Positions 49,418 to 62,330 of a stretch of DNA of 64,000 nucleotides are shown in pieces. Every line of letters starts with the position of its first letter. Position 1 is the stretch's first letter. The position numbers and the translations under genes are program-made. Source of the stretch: Marsupella aquatica (taxonomy: Eukaryota; Marchantiophyta); assembly GCA_973895155.1 (NCBI GenBank), contig OZ316892.1:26908001-26972000 (forward strand), given 5' to 3'. The notes under the pieces are model-generated. The model saw only the letters and a list, made by a program, of their open reading frames with translations. It was not told where the DNA came from and made no database searches.

Positions 49418-50730
49418 CTGTTACATCTCCCTACATCTAAGAATGGCTGTTAGATTCTGGCAAATGGGCTCTTTGGATAGGTGAAACTGGCTAATCACTA
49501 AAAGAAAACCTAACCCATTTGGCCAAAAGTGGCAAAAAAATTGTGGAGGGGTGGAATAGGCATTCTTTTGCTTATTTTCCAAGACATTTCTTTGTATCAT
49601 TTGCCAGTTGGGCTAAGATTTTGGCAGAAATTAGCCATCTAAAAATCACTAAAGAGTGCCATTGCAACTGGCTACTGATGAGTGCCCAAAGTTAAGTTGG
49701 TATAAATTCAAACAAGAAAATAATTTTTTATTTTGTCATTTGCAGATAAAGATGCCTGGATGGGTTTAGCTCCCAAACCCTACAACCACCATGGACCATG
49801 AAACCAAAACACCCTCACTCGCAGACATGGCTTGGGAAGACCTTTCCAACCATTTGAAGTTTAAATAAATGGCAAATTTCATTGAGAACAAGGAGGACCA
49901 TATATTTGCAAAGATTGCTATTTGGAATTCTTGTCGCATTTCACCCGACTGAAACAAGTTTTCAATGATGTGGGTGTGCCAGTCTATTTGGAAATTTTGA
50001 AAATATCATTTGCAAGTATCATAGTATATCCAAGTGTGTGATATTACAGAAGTGCATTTCCTACCAGTTCTAATCAGTACGTAAGTGATAGCTTATTGTA
50101 TCAAGGCTAAGCACCACCAATTACTCCTAACTGGACCCTTGAGGCCAGAGCATTTTCACCCAATGATGGAACAACTGAATTCTCTCCCATAAGCATCCAT
50201 CCTTAATTCACTCACATGTATAGCACTCCATCCTAACAAAAAGCGCCATCCCCTGAGACAGGATCCCAAAGGTAGGAAACACAACAACAAATGGAGAAAA
50301 ACCAGCATGACTAAAGAGCCAAAAGCACTATTGGTATACACGTATGCTTAAGTTTGACTTACTCAACAGGCTATATATCAACAGGACATGGATAAACTAA
50401 GAATCTAATCAAGTCAACTAGGCTATTGTGTAGTATATATTTGCACGACTGCCCCACGATGCAGGCAATGTGGGCCACATCAAAGTGCATCAAGGTGAAT
50501 CATCCAAAACGCAAACAATTGGTTTGTTACTACCACTACAAATACCTTGTGTGGGACGTGGGACTGCTTCAGCTTTTTTCTCCTGTGGCGAGAATTAGCA
50601 AGAAGGCCGCCCCAGTGAAAAGTATTTGGACAAAATTTTTGACAGGTTTTTAGTCTTGATTAGCCAGTTTCACACCTAGCCACATAACCCATGCCAGAAT
50701 CTGATGATCCTCTAGGGAGATCCAATGGTC
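49418..50730. mobile_element. Possible DNA element bounded by inverted ~75-bp arms
   Basis: The left arm (49418-49497) and the right arm (50658-50730, inverted) share ATCTCCCTA, AGATTCTGGCA and GTG.AACTGGCTAATCA. Between them lies about 1.16 kb without a transposase frame. Outer limits and target duplication are unclear. The arms are related to the tandem modules at 47148-47845, so all may derive from one element family. Confidence 0.5.
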
Positions 50731-50869
50731 ATATTAGTCCAGGAAATTAAATAAGAAATATTCTCTGCATCATCTCCTTGACACGAGGTGACGTTCGCCA
50801 CCGGACCGAGGGAAGCAAACCTTTAAAATTACCCTAGCTGGCTTTTGTGTGCTCTAACAGCAACCCAGA

Positions 50870-51700
50870 AGCCATCCAGCTGGAAGTGGACCCCTACCAA
50901 AAACCAATTTACAGCACTTAACGTCCAGTGGACCAGAAGCCCAACCAATCTGGAGTTGGACCCAGCAAAAGCCAACCAGGTAAGCTTTACAGGCACATTG
51001 GGCCCCTTAACTGTACTTGATCTCCAGCCCGCCTGGAATTGAACCTTGAAAAACTCTTTCTTTTTTTTAACCAACCACTTCAGCTATTGGGATCCTCTGG
51101 CCCCCCCTGTGCCATATTAAATTGTCAACATATGTGGGTCTGGTGGCCCCCTACACTCCATCTCTGCTTCACCGACTATATCTCCTTTGGTCCTCTCAGT
51201 TTAGAGGGTCCTGGACCACACTGCAAGGGCTGTTTGTTCATGATGCAAGAGTCTTTCATGGGACTCTCCCACTTCTGCTTTCGCATTGGCAAGCACTCCA
51301 GGTCCTGTTGATGCGGTTACCAGCTGGAATTGGACCCACGCAAAACCAACCAGGCAAGCTTTGCAGGTAGATACCAAAGGACGGGCCCATTGCAATGTCC
51401 CAAGTGATGGACGCTCTTTCATGGAATTTTTCCACTGTCCATCCTCCCCCCCCCGTTTGCCCCCTTTCAAGCAATGACAGCATTTACTTGATATTCTCCT
51501 TTGTCTCCCATTTACCAGCTGGAAGTAGGTCCTCGCTAAGCCAACCAGAGCTGCAGGATTCAAAAGATTATCAATCAATCTATCGATAACACTTATAAAA
51601 TGTAAGCTTCTATGGGCCAAGCATCCTTGTTCGTTTGTCTCCATCTATCATGGGCTTCTTCTCCAAGCCTCCACCAGTTGGATTTGGCTCCATGAAACCT
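50870..51700 (+). repeat. Recurrent CCAGCTGGAATTGGACC motif
   Basis: Variants of CCAGCTGGAATTGGACC, often followed by GCAAAACCAACCAGGCAAGC, occur at about 50877, 50949, 51031, 51320, 51515 and 51673. Spacing is irregular (72-290 bp), so this is an old, eroded tandem or nested repeat. Open frames here are not conserved between copies. Confidence 0.5.
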
Positions 51701-51829
51701 GGCGCCAACCTAAGCTGTAGGCCCGTTTGTAGGTCCACACTACTCTTGGGTGGATATAAAAAGTTTCCTACACCTGCCGGAGAGGGGATGGAACACATCA
51801 ACAGGATGTGGTATCAAACTGATATATAG

Positions 51830-52253
51830 GGTCTCCAAAAGTACTAGTATTAAGGCATAGGAAAAATAAGTAGTTCAGTGTCCGTGCATTGCAGAAAGCC
51901 TATATGTAGAAGATGGTTGCCAGGGAAGATGGCATCATGGAGTATAGTTGGAAGAAAACATGGGAGTTGTGAGTGGAGATTGAAGGCAGAAGTTGGGCAG
52001 ATGGCAAGCAAAGCTGGTTTAGGAACTTGGTGATGGGGAAGAGAGAGGGGAGACGGAAGCTGAGTGTTAAGTTATAAACGTAGGAAGCAAATCTATATAG
52101 TGAGGCAAGTTTGCCCACAAATGGCCATGTTTTCAGCGGCATGCGCTAAAAGTCCCCTCACAGCATCCACACCAGTTTACCAGTGGTGGTAAATGGATCT
52201 GTAAGGGAAGCCAATGCAGGCCAAGATAGTCCTACCTATCAGACAAAAAGTGT
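51830..52253. other. Nothing recognised
   Basis: No gene or clear repeat was seen in this stretch. Confidence 0.5.
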
Positions 52254-52303
52254 CATGCATAAGTAGCTGCCATTTGGCCATGCATAAGTAGCTGCCATTT
52301 GGC
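52254..52303 (+). repeat. 25-bp perfect tandem duplication
   Basis: CATGCATAAGTAGCTGCCAT... occurs twice in a row, at 52254 and 52279, identical over 25 bp. Confidence 0.9.
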
Positions 52304-53249
52304 CATGCTACTGTCACAAAGCATACCATGGTTGCAGCATGTATTATGGAAAGTAAGGAGGAGCAGTAAGTTGGTGTCAGAATTGTGCATGCGGCAGTTA
52401 GACAAGTTTGATGCAGTTTGCTAAGCTTAGGAAAACAATGTCCAGCCTGCCAAAAATGCTAGATTTGCCAGTCTATATTTCCTCCTGTGATCTATGTGGA
52501 AAAAACATCAAGATACTACGAACTGGTGCCAGCGGAAAAACAGCAATGCTCCAGAAAACAATATTGACAGCCAGGCCCTGATGGAGTTTGCCGGTGTGGA
52601 TGCTCTTAGACGTCCTCAAATGTGGCCAAGAACTATTTTCATCAATCCTTGTGTCCATAAACTGTACCTTAGATGTCCAGTTTCTGAGTGCCATCCCTAG
52701 CCTAAAACAACAAATGTCTCAATGAGTCCAACACAAGTGAATGCACCACGTCCCTCATACATAGGTTTCTAGGGGTGTGCACCCTTATGGCTGAGTTCCA
52801 TGGGCAAAGAGTGAGGAGTACAATGTGCAGTCAGAATGTTTGAGCCAATGAGAATGCAGCTTTTACAGAGAGTGAAGGGCGTACAAATACTCTAGTAGGG
52901 AGTATGACCTTACTTCACACCCCCTTTCCAATCTTGGGGTACCCCCCCCCCTACTATATAGCAGCAGTAGAGCCAGGGCATTTTCAATGGCTCTCAAGTA
53001 GTCCAAATGATTAGCTACCAAGTCCAATATCATACATTTTGAATATTGTGTACATACTATGAAAATGTATGAAAGCTTTGAGATCACATATGAATCCAAG
53101 CATGGTGGTTGGATGCCATTAGGGTCAGCACCAGAGGAAGCAAGAGGATTGTGAGAAGCTAGAAGCATGTTCAAACATTGAGGGCTTGGGATCAGGGTTG
53201 GTGCAGGATGGTCAGGCTCTAAGGGCTCAGGAGCTAGGGTGGAGGTAAG

Positions 53250-53278
53250 CAAGACAAGACAAGACAAGACAAGGCAAG
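53250..53278 (+). repeat. (AAGAC)n microsatellite
   Basis: About five AAGAC/AAGGC units lie in a row. Confidence 0.9.
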
Positions 53279-53618
53279 CCGCCATGGGGAGATGGATGGG
53301 GTTCTCAATGGGGGTGCACCGAGGGAAGACGGGCATGAACTAGGCTTGGTCATGAGCTGGAATATTCATTTCTTCTGGGCCTTTAATCTCTTGCAATTTT
53401 TTCTTGCCCAGGTGCTAGCGCGCCCCAGTCGGGGCTTGCCCCCTTAGAGTATATGATCCATATCCCCCTTGCATACTTAGGTACTATGCGTGATCCATTA
53501 GGTCATCACACCGTTACAATTACAATTCCTTGGTTTTGGGGGTTGCATTTGCCCAGGTTTTTCAAGTGTACCAATGTTTTGTTTGTGAGTTTAGTGTTTG
53601 TTCTATCTGGCTTCTTGA

Positions 53619-54079
53619 GACCTCTTTTGCTTGTATTCCATTGTTGATCCTTTTCAATAATTATGAGACCTCTTTCCCTGTGACTCCATTGTACTCTGTT
53701 TGGGTAAATTGGTCAATTTTCTCTAGACCTCTTTCGCTGTTACAATTTTGCACTTTAGTTTGGTCCTTTTTCTTGGTTCCAAGGTTGCTGACCTTTCAAC
53801 TAGATCTGAACTCCCTGGTTTACATGGTGTCATGTGCGACCTCTTTTGCTTTTATTCCATTGTTGACCCTTTTTTTCTAAATTTTGTGCACCTCTTTCGC
53901 TTTCACTCCATTGTACTTTGGTTGGCTAAATTGGTCAATTTTCTCTAGTCCTCTTTTGCTGTTACTCCTTTGCACTTTTGTGTGGCTCTTTTGTTTGGTC
54001 CTCTTTCTTGGTTCCAAGAGTGCTGACTGCTGACCTGCCAACTATATCTTAACGAGAGGTTTACATGGTGTCATGTGCG
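53619..54079 (+). repeat. ~220-bp tandem duplication with internal sub-repeats
   Basis: Units start (GAC)CTCTTTTGCTT.TATTCCATTGT at about 53619 and 53839. Both contain CTAAATTGGTCAATTTTCTCTAG-like sequence, CTTGGTTCCAAG and GGTTTACATGGTGTCATGTGCG. CCTCTTTCGCTGTTAC-like words recur within each unit, so the unit itself arose by an older duplication. Confidence 0.8.
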
Positions 54080-54435
54080 CCGCAATTGACTGCACAGCTG
54101 GCCTCCAGTCATACGCTGGAAATGAGGGGGAAGAAACTTGTCTCCTTTTGAAACCTTCAAACCATAGTCAAACTCCCAACATTTCTGGTGCTGTAGTCGA
54201 GCAAAGTGATAAAAAAATATCCTACACTGAGGCATTTTGGTCAGACTGATTGTCGATTCGTTCACCTTCCTCGTGTGTTCGTTGTTCTTTCTATCAAATC
54301 CCATCGAATCTCTCCGCGGAAGGTGTCCATTCCTTGAGACACGGAGTTCGAAAAGCCCCCAAAATAGTGATACCATCATGATTTTGTTTGAAGTCCTGGC
54401 AGAGTCACGGCTTTATCTAGACAGAAAGGAAAATA

Positions 54436-54759
54436 ATGGACGGTCTTCGTGTCATGAGACTTTCACCAACAATGTTTAGGGTCACTCGTTGCCGCCATTG
54501 CAGAGTGGAAAGTGATCGCGTTGGCGAGCAATCTAAGCTGACTTATCAAGTGTCAACAGTTGGGATCTACCCTGATTTTCCAGTTAAGCTGTTAGCGAAG
54601 ACGACCTATGAAGGTTTTTCTGGTGCGGTCCTTAGGCTCACGGGTATTATTTTCACTTTAGCAACGAACTCAATCAGACTCGGAACGCACCGACGATTCC
54701 GCACATGCACCACCGGCCGTCCATTTACATGCATCACGGCGTTCTGGACATACAGGTGA
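54436..54759 (+). other. Small open frame of unknown status
   Basis: An ATG-started frame of 107 residues contains TRCRHCRVESDRVGEQSKLT and YPDFPVKLLAKTTYEGFSG. The context (AATAATGG) would allow initiation. I see no family match, and introns or neighbours do not support it. It is kept only as a candidate. Confidence 0.2.
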
Positions 54760-57700
54760 CCAAAATTTACAGACAGTTTCTGGGAAGATTACATCACTTC
54801 CTCAATAAAGACGAGATGGGCGATAGAAATGGAAGGCTTGGCGCAGACCGCGGGTTCTTGGTTAGTATGATTTTTGCTGGTCAGCGACCTAGCCCTAGGA
54901 ACAAGAAATGATCAGTCTTCTGCAACAGAGGTGAAATTGACACTGGCGGCAGGGCTGGCGGACAACGGCGGCTGTTGACTGGGAAATCCACACCTAACTT
55001 TCCCTCTGAAAACAATCATGGCGAAGGCTGCTAACGATCCAGAAGACCAGTAGACAAGTTTCTTCCCCCTCATTTTCACTAGAGCCGAAGAGTGACCTTC
55101 CTGTCCCTGAAATTGTAACATCTTACACGGTACTTCCATAAATTGATTGAATTTTGTAGATTATAATCGAGAAGATCTGTTTGGATTTGGGCCGCATTCT
55201 AGGTGCTATTGTGGGTGCGTTGCTGTGCATGCAAATTGAGTTACTGCAACGTCAACACCTCGTGTTCTCTACTGAGGGGGGATAATTCGTCAAGAAATTT
55301 CCCTAGTCATTATCAAGAACCTTCTAGTGTACTCATTTCTAGTGCTTGCTTTTCTAAGAAAGTTGGGATTTGAGAGCTCTTGCAATAGATTTGGTGAGTT
55401 TGGTGGGGTTGTGGTTTGAGATTGTGTATCGAAATCGTTGTGGACACAAGCTACTTACAGCTGAGAGGTGAGTAATCAACTTCTGTTCGCGATCCGCCGC
55501 GCAGTGAGTGAGGTAGATTTCAGAACATCGGAACCTCGTATAGCAGGTAAATGACAAACGACAGAGCTGAACTAAACGCAGATGACAGAAGACAACTGAA
55601 CGATGGGCCATCACCGAAAAAATAACCGGATCTCATTGAAAAGAGAAAAGGATCTTGCAATGACGATTGATCTAAAGTAAAGGACACTCAAAAAGGTTCT
55701 AAATTGTCGTCCCTAAAAAATCAAGATTGCTTTACTTGTTATGTAATTCTCTGGAAGCAACCTTCATCCGACATCGCAGGGAAAAATCATTGGAGTCCCA
55801 AGGTTGGAGGTAATTTCACATGTGGAGGGTGAACATCAATAATGAAAGCAGAGACAATATTTGGGCCACACAGAGTTTACTGATGAACTCTTTACACAAC
55901 ACGAGAAAGAGGTTATTGTTCGGTAGCACTACATTGGAATTTCATAAAACACTGGAGCGCATGATTGAGAGAAATCATCGTCTGGACTTTAATGGAAAAA
56001 TGTACACAAACCTGTACATCGTCGTCTATCAAAGGTAAGGTATTAAGGGGAAAAGCAGGGAAGTTCAACTGACAATACAGTTCTACAAATGAATTAAAAA
56101 TTGAACTGAGCGAATCACCATCCATGTCAGAATAGTGCGGGAGGCCTCCAATCACTAGCCTTTTCGCTACAAAAATCAAATCGGCAACAGAACGCTGTGC
56201 AAGTACCATCCGCAAGAATGAACTTCACTAGCGAAGTTAGAGAACTACCACGTCGTGGGCACCGAGTAAAGGCGCAGAGACGAATTCGGGCAGAAGCATA
56301 GTCTAAGACAGGGAAATTACTAATACCTCAAGCATTCAACAGTCCTAAAGCTAACTAGTAAAGTTTCAGGCTTCAAATCCATGCGACAACCAGGACAAGG
56401 ACTCGTACTTTTACTTTGGCAGAGAAGAAAGAGTACGAAGTGCAAGAGCTCGTACAGGCCATAGTCTTGTCCGTGTCCCATGTCATCCCTCATAACGAGC
56501 ATACGTTTCTTCTTCACTGTTTATCAAGATAGAGCTAATAAACATGTAATCACTGGGAGACATGAGATCTTCAAAACATTTTAATTCGGTCGAACTCTCA
56601 AGTATCAACCAGCTGCAAAATGGGCTGACAGAAATGCACGGACAGGGGCGAGCCAACATTAGAAGAAGAGAGGGCGTCTTCAGTAAAAGACGGAGCAGGC
56701 CCACATCAATAAAGGAATCGGAGTCACTCATGTAGATTACAATGGGTAGACAACCACACTATGCCTTTGCACAGAAATACTAACTGCAGCTAGGCTGGTA
56801 CAGAAGAACGGTTTTTGTCCCACATAATGGAAAGGTAAAAGAGCTTTCTTCTTCACCATTTGCCGAGATAGAGGTGTACTAACAGCTGGCAGACAAAAGA
56901 TTATCACTTCAGTGGGATTCGTTGGAAACACAATCTATCTAAGAAGTGAAAGCATCGGGAGGCAAATGTAAGCCTACAAGATAAACAGGAAAGGAAGATA
57001 GTCACTACCGACTCAACATGAGCAATGCCCTCGATATTCTTTCAACGAAGAAGATAGGGTTCAGAGCTCAAGAGCTCGTGCTATCCATGAACCTTACTGA
57101 CATCCCACCTCATCCCTTAGAAGAGCATACTTTTCTTCTTTACTGTTTATCGAGATAGGCCTAATCACATCTAATCAGTGGGTCCACGCAAACATCAGAA
57201 AGGTGGCCAGCAATTCCCCATCCAGAGCACAAGAGAAACGAAGAAGCCTACGGAGCACGCATCCAAAGGATATGCGGGCATTTACAGTAGAACCAGCCGC
57301 ACACTCACGATCACGAAAATAGAAAAGGGCAGACAACGCCCTGGTAACAATCTTCCTCCCTGTTCTACTTTCAGTCTGGAACGGTTACTCGACGAAATCT
57401 TCCAAGGCAAAAAATAAAATTTTGTCTGGCATTCAAAGCTGAGATAGACGCACAGAGAAGAAGAACCACTCAACCTTCTCGACAATAGGGGTTCCTTTTC
57501 CATTCACCCATGTCTCAGACCCGATCCTACATTTGGATCTGAGGCGGAGTATTGATGAAAGACGCATCAACCATTTTCCAGCCGACCCTTCCACAGGCTG
57601 GAGGAAACCGGTGTTTGATACAAGAATCTAAATCCGCATTGTCTGCTATACGATAGACTAAATCAAGCAGTGAGAAACAAAGAATAGAAGCAATTCCTCA

Positions 57701-58228
57701 TTCATATTCACTCATAACCAGCTCCTGCCCTGCATTTGAACCACAGAGACGACAGACAACAGATCTATCATGCAATCACTACGAACGAACCTTGACTCCC
57801 CCGAACCCAGAAACAGAAAACAAGAAATCGGATCATTCACTGAAAACTCAGCACGTCGCCACTAAAGCACGTTTCGGAAGTGCCATCCGTTTCCCAGCAA
57901 TGATGTGCCAAGCATCCGGCCACGCATGTGCACCTGAGACAGGTATTGGCAAAAGCAAATCGAACCATCTTTTTACACGATACACGAGGAACGGCAACAC
58001 CAGAAAAGCTTCACAAACCACAAACCTAGTCTCTGCTGCGACAAACAAGATGAGACAATCAGAACCTGGGCTTCTGAAAGAGAATCTTTTCTCGTCAGCT
58101 TTATCGATTTCAGGTCTGCATTCGAACCCAACATTCCATTTGTACGGCATTCCCGCCGAATTCACTCTCTACAGAAGATGAAGGTGTAGGGTAACGCATC
58201 TCGAAGAGGGGTTAAAAGGGCATCTCAA
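54760..58228. other. Intergenic with eroded duplications
   Basis: No gene is supported. A segment near 56498-56560 (GAGCATACGTTTCTTCTTCACTG...) recurs near 57122-57181 and, more loosely, near 56835-56885. Several open frames on both strands lack domains. Confidence 0.4.
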
Positions 58229-58420
58229 AACTTCAAATTTGATGCAATTAAGGTTACATGCAATTAAGGTGACAGACACAAAAAGTTATGGACTATCAAT
58301 TCCTATTCATCAATTATTGCCATAAACTTCAAATTTGATACAATTTAGGTTACAGATACAAAAGGTTATGGACTACCAATTACTAGTCATCAATTTTTGC
58401 CACATAGATTTTAATTTTTG
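58229..58420 (+). repeat. 96-bp tandem duplication
   Basis: Units at 58229 and 58325 start AACTTCAAATTTGAT.CAATT and contain AAA.GTTATGGACTA.CAATT. Divergence is moderate. Confidence 0.8.
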
Positions 58421-58506
58421 GTCAAATGCTATGACCCTAAGTCACTGGAGAGATTAGTAAAATAAATAACAATTTACACAACCGTGTGAAAAAAGTTATA
58501 CAACCA

Positions 58507-58616
58507 TTTGTCTAAGGCCAACAGCAATCATCCATAACTTTGAAACTAAGAGACTCCCTAATTTGTCTGAGGCCAAAAGCCATCATCCAAAACTATAAGA
58601 CTATGAGACTCCCTAA
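58507..58616 (+). repeat. 55-bp tandem duplication
   Basis: Units at 58507 and 58562 start TTTGTCT.AGGCCAA.AGC and end GAGACTCCCTAA. Confidence 0.85.
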
Positions 58617-60009
58617 TGGGATGTGATCCCCATGGAGGTGAGCCCGAGGGAGCATCATATTTGGATCCTATTTGGTGTATGTTACCTTAAACCTAAAACC
58701 CAAATCCCCATAACCACCCCATGAAACCCTATATTCCAGCTGGGCCAGAACATTTCATGATCTGTTGGTAGTCTGTCGGGTAGTCCATTATGTATCGGTA
58801 ATGCCGTTAGTTTGGCCCTCAAAGTCCAATACTATGTACCTTGGAATATCCCATACATAATTATATATCATACATCGGACCCCTCTTGCAAGGTACCATA
58901 TTAAAAACATTGGATTCTCCAATACAAACCCTAATGCAATTTGGGGTGACTAAGATAACTTAAAACTCCAATACTAGAATATCGGCATATTGCAATGATA
59001 GAATTATTGGGCGGGCCAATGTTTACCATATTGGACAACCAAAAACGTTGAGCTGCCTTGCGTGTTAGATATCCGATTGTTTTTAAATAGGACAATCATT
59101 ATCCGTAATGTCCCATTAGTAAACTTGATGGAAAGTCCAGTAGGTGTCCGATGGTCCATATATATATTTGATGGTCATATGCGATGGTCATAGCATGACA
59201 AAGTGTGAAGCGCATGGCATTGAATGCAGGAAATTTTTGTGTCATATTTTATGAAGGGATTTGAAGGAAATCCCATCAGATAATGGGCCAAAAACTGTAC
59301 TAGTGTATGTTTCTTAAACAGAACAACAAATCTACTGCCATTGATAGAAATTGTATTCCCAAGCTAGGGTCCCAAGGTTTTTATTACCTTGACAAACACT
59401 ATGTAAGATACATAGACAGAGAATCTGGAACAATGCTTCCTACCAGTTGGCATCTTTCAACAGGTATTTCAAGGATGTGATGAGGAGGTTAAATCCCTTT
59501 TAATGCACGGATGCTCACAAGTGAGGATTTTCTTTGTCAAAGATTACCCTAATATTTATGCTTCCACCTGTAACCATTTGTATTGACAAGTATTACTTAA
59601 TCAAGAAAATAACACTGTTGCACTCTGGAAGATAAATCAGGTAAGTGTCTACCCTATATACTTGAGCTTATCCTCAGCATGAAGAAATCGTGGAAGCCAT
59701 TTGGAACTGAAAGGTGATGCAATTAGAGATACAAGAACCTGAAGACATTCAACAACTAAAAAATTGAAGCAGATTCTTAGTTATATAGAACAAAGTTTAG
59801 CGGCATAGTCTGTTCATATCTCATGATTTTATTCGATTGTTTTAAGACTTTAAAAACTCTGGAATTTCTTCAATAGATAGAGTAGACCTAGGGCATTGAA
59901 TACTTTGAAAACTTTGAGGCATCATCCGACTTATAGTAAGGAACTTAAAGTTATCCGTTATAGTAAGGAAGTTGGCATCATTGAACAAAGGAGTGTAAAT
60001 TTTTTCAAT
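58617..60009. other. Intergenic, nothing recognised
   Basis: AT-rich sequence without supported genes or clear repeat ends. Confidence 0.5.
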
Positions 60010-60360
60010 GTGCAAAGAGGGGGAAGTTCATTTTCCAACAAGAATGCTGGCACATGAAATCATGTTTCAAAGCCAACTGGATGATGCCACAATTATGCAA
60101 GTGTATGACAGCCGTATGGCCTCAAGCTTGCACCGGAAAACTCACAGCAACATATTGTACACCCTACCGGACACAAGAGAATTTTCCTCAACATGCAAAG
60201 AGGGGGGAGTTCATTTTCCCTACAAGACCCCTCTATTCAAGCTTCAAAGCCAAGTGGATGATGCCACTATACTGTAAGTTGTAAGCAGCCATGATTTTGC
60301 GCTGCAAATATCACAGCAACATATTGTACGCCATAATCTAGAGGAATCTCACTTCAAATT
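60010..60360 (+). repeat. ~185-bp tandem duplication
   Basis: TGCAAAGAGGGGG(A)AGTTCATTTTCC occurs near 60010 and 60195. Each copy is followed by CAAAGCCAA.TGGATGATGCCAC and later by TCACAGCAACATATTGTAC. Length differences between the units break any shared reading frame. Confidence 0.8.
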
Positions 60361-60771
60361 CCACATCATTGTTCTGTTCAGACTTATGATATGGCTGGAT
60401 CAGCAAGGATTAAAGTGAAGCCACCAACTTGTCTAGATTTTGCAATCCTCCAGCATACCTGTCAATTGGAGTTCTAAAGTAACCTATAAAAGGCTAGACA
60501 CCAGATATTGTTGAATGTCCTAAGTTTTAATCTTCTTACATTGGAGATTTTTGTAGTCTTTAATATGCGGATCTATTTTTGTCTGACAGGTTCCCTATGT
60601 GGAATCTGCAACAAAAGTTCAAGTCAAACTGAAGACATTCCATTCCCACAACTTGCAGGCCCTAAATGCATTCACTCGGTTCCGACCTCCAGAAGCACCT
60701 TATGCAATTGTTTTGTTCCGACGGGTGTTAGCAATAACAACAGAGCGCTAAAGAAAATGTGCAATATCGAG

Positions 60772-60847
60772 AGCAAAGTATTTGGCTGGGAGCAAAGTGG
60801 TCAGCTAGGAGCAAAGTGTTCGGCTGGGAGCAAAGTGTTCGGCTCTT
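60772..60847 (+). repeat. 19-bp minisatellite, four units
   Basis: AGCAAAGTGTTCGGCTGGG-type units start at 60772, 60791, 60810 and 60829, exactly 19 bp apart, with a few substitutions. Confidence 0.9.
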
Positions 60848-61161
60848 GGTTTCCCTTGCAAAAACCTGACTTAAACCCTAGTGGTAGTGTAGTCAATTTT
60901 CCTAAAACCCTTCGCATATGCACAACGCAATGACTCGGTGGGGGCTCCTTGCATCCCTTCCCGTCAATCGGCACGTTGTGAGTCAAGTTTTAGATGTCAT
61001 AGTGTGCTTACTTAGGGTTAGACAGTGTTAACACTTAGGTTTAGTCGGTAATCAGCAACATTCATGCAACATGATATTTGTTTTGTGGCGAATATACAAA
61101 GCATAGGAAGAATGGGGGGCACCATCCCTAAAAGTAAATTATGTGAAGTCTCCTGCATTTG

Positions 61162-61345
61162 TATGTTCCACCCTAGCAAGGATAGAATTGGGCGCAATAG
61201 AATTGCCGTAAGTTGTATTATACCCCAAAGTGGAATGTGGTACCAGTAACATTTATATGTTCCACCCTAGTAAGGATAGAATTGGGCACAATAAAATTGG
61301 CGTAAGTTGTATGATACCCCAAAGTGGAATGTGGTACTAGTAATC
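61162..61345 (+). repeat. 94-bp tandem duplication
   Basis: Units at 61162 and 61256 start TATGTTCCACCCTAG.AAGG and end near GTGGTAC.AGTAA. Identity is high. Confidence 0.85.
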
Positions 61346-61424
61346 AGGATGTAAGGGGGGCCAAGCTTATGGTGTAAATATGTAGGACACCATTAATGAA
61401 GATTGGTAATTAATTTGTTAATAT

Positions 61425-61600
61425 TTGAAGAGCCATCAGATTGATATCTTCTTTGTCCCTTGCCTCCTCCTTTCAGGCAGTTGGGTTTTTTGTCCGCCCA
61501 GGTCTCCCGGTAATAAAGTTTTGGGGTCTTCCCCTTTTCAAAAAATAATATAAAAATTTTAAATTTTAAAAAAATTGAAGAGCCATCAGATAGATATCTT
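61425..61600 (+). mobile_element. Retroposed insert (LINE/SINE 3' end) with 26-bp target-site duplication
   Basis: The 26-bp target repeat TTGAAGAGCCATCAGA...ATATCTT flanks the insert at 61425-61450 and 61575-61600, with one mismatch. The 124-bp insert (61451-61574) ends in an A/T-rich tail and contains CCCGGTAATAAAGTTTTGGG and TCTTCCCCTTTTC, resembling 3' ends of plant non-LTR elements. Length and tail fit target-primed reverse transcription with 5' truncation. Confidence 0.75.
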
Positions 61601-61980
61601 AATTATGATATACCAATGTCAATTATATGGCAGGTTTGATCATTTCCTGTCAAAACAATTATCTGGCAGGGTTGAGACCCTTCAAGAGAACAAAACATAC
61701 AAAACATACCAGAGATGATGAAGTGAATGAGGCCTTCATTCATTCAAAGGAGCACTCATAGCAGATTACCCAAGCTTCCCCGGGAAAGCAGGTAAGCCCA
61801 AATTCATTTAGGTCTCGACACCATTTGGACCACTGCCAGTAGGAACCATCGTGAATTCGTCACATTTACAGAGACAGCCCTTTCACAGAAGCGTATAACA
61901 TCATTCTAAACGAATTTGCGTCTGTCCTCTCACCGCATAGCAATTTCGTTCAATCGTAGGCCAGAGTCACCTCTGCGCAA

Positions 61981-62050
61981 GGAAAAGCACAGAGGAGCAC
62001 CGATTCGTCAGCACTGTGCTTTTGTGAGGAAGGAAAAGCACAGAGGAGCA
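61981..62050 (+). repeat. 19-bp direct repeat upstream of ZW10
   Basis: GGAAAAGCACAGAGGAGCA occurs at 61981-61999 and 62032-62050. It lies about 300 bp before the ZW10 start, so it is in or near the promoter. Confidence 0.7.
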
Positions 62051-62330
62051 GCACGGTGAGGCGAGGTAATACCCGAGCTGAGATTCGTCGCTAATAATAA
62101 AGCATAGACGTTCGTTGCGAGCTACAGCGTCCAGCGAAACATCATTGTTCTGGAACACCCTCAAGGTTCTCTCGATCATGGCCACGTCAGCACTTGGGGC
62201 CGGTCCACTACCGTCATACGAACTCGTTGCACATGCAGCGAGAACTCCCTAACAAGGGTTTTTGGATTGGCTGCAGCAGAATTAGTCGGTGATCGGGGGG
62301 AATTGGGGATTCCTGCCCTGTTGTGAAGTT

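Noticed and set aside
57792-58181. Plus-strand 129-residue open frame
   Set aside because: No recognisable motif, no splice context, and a similar-length frame on the other strand.
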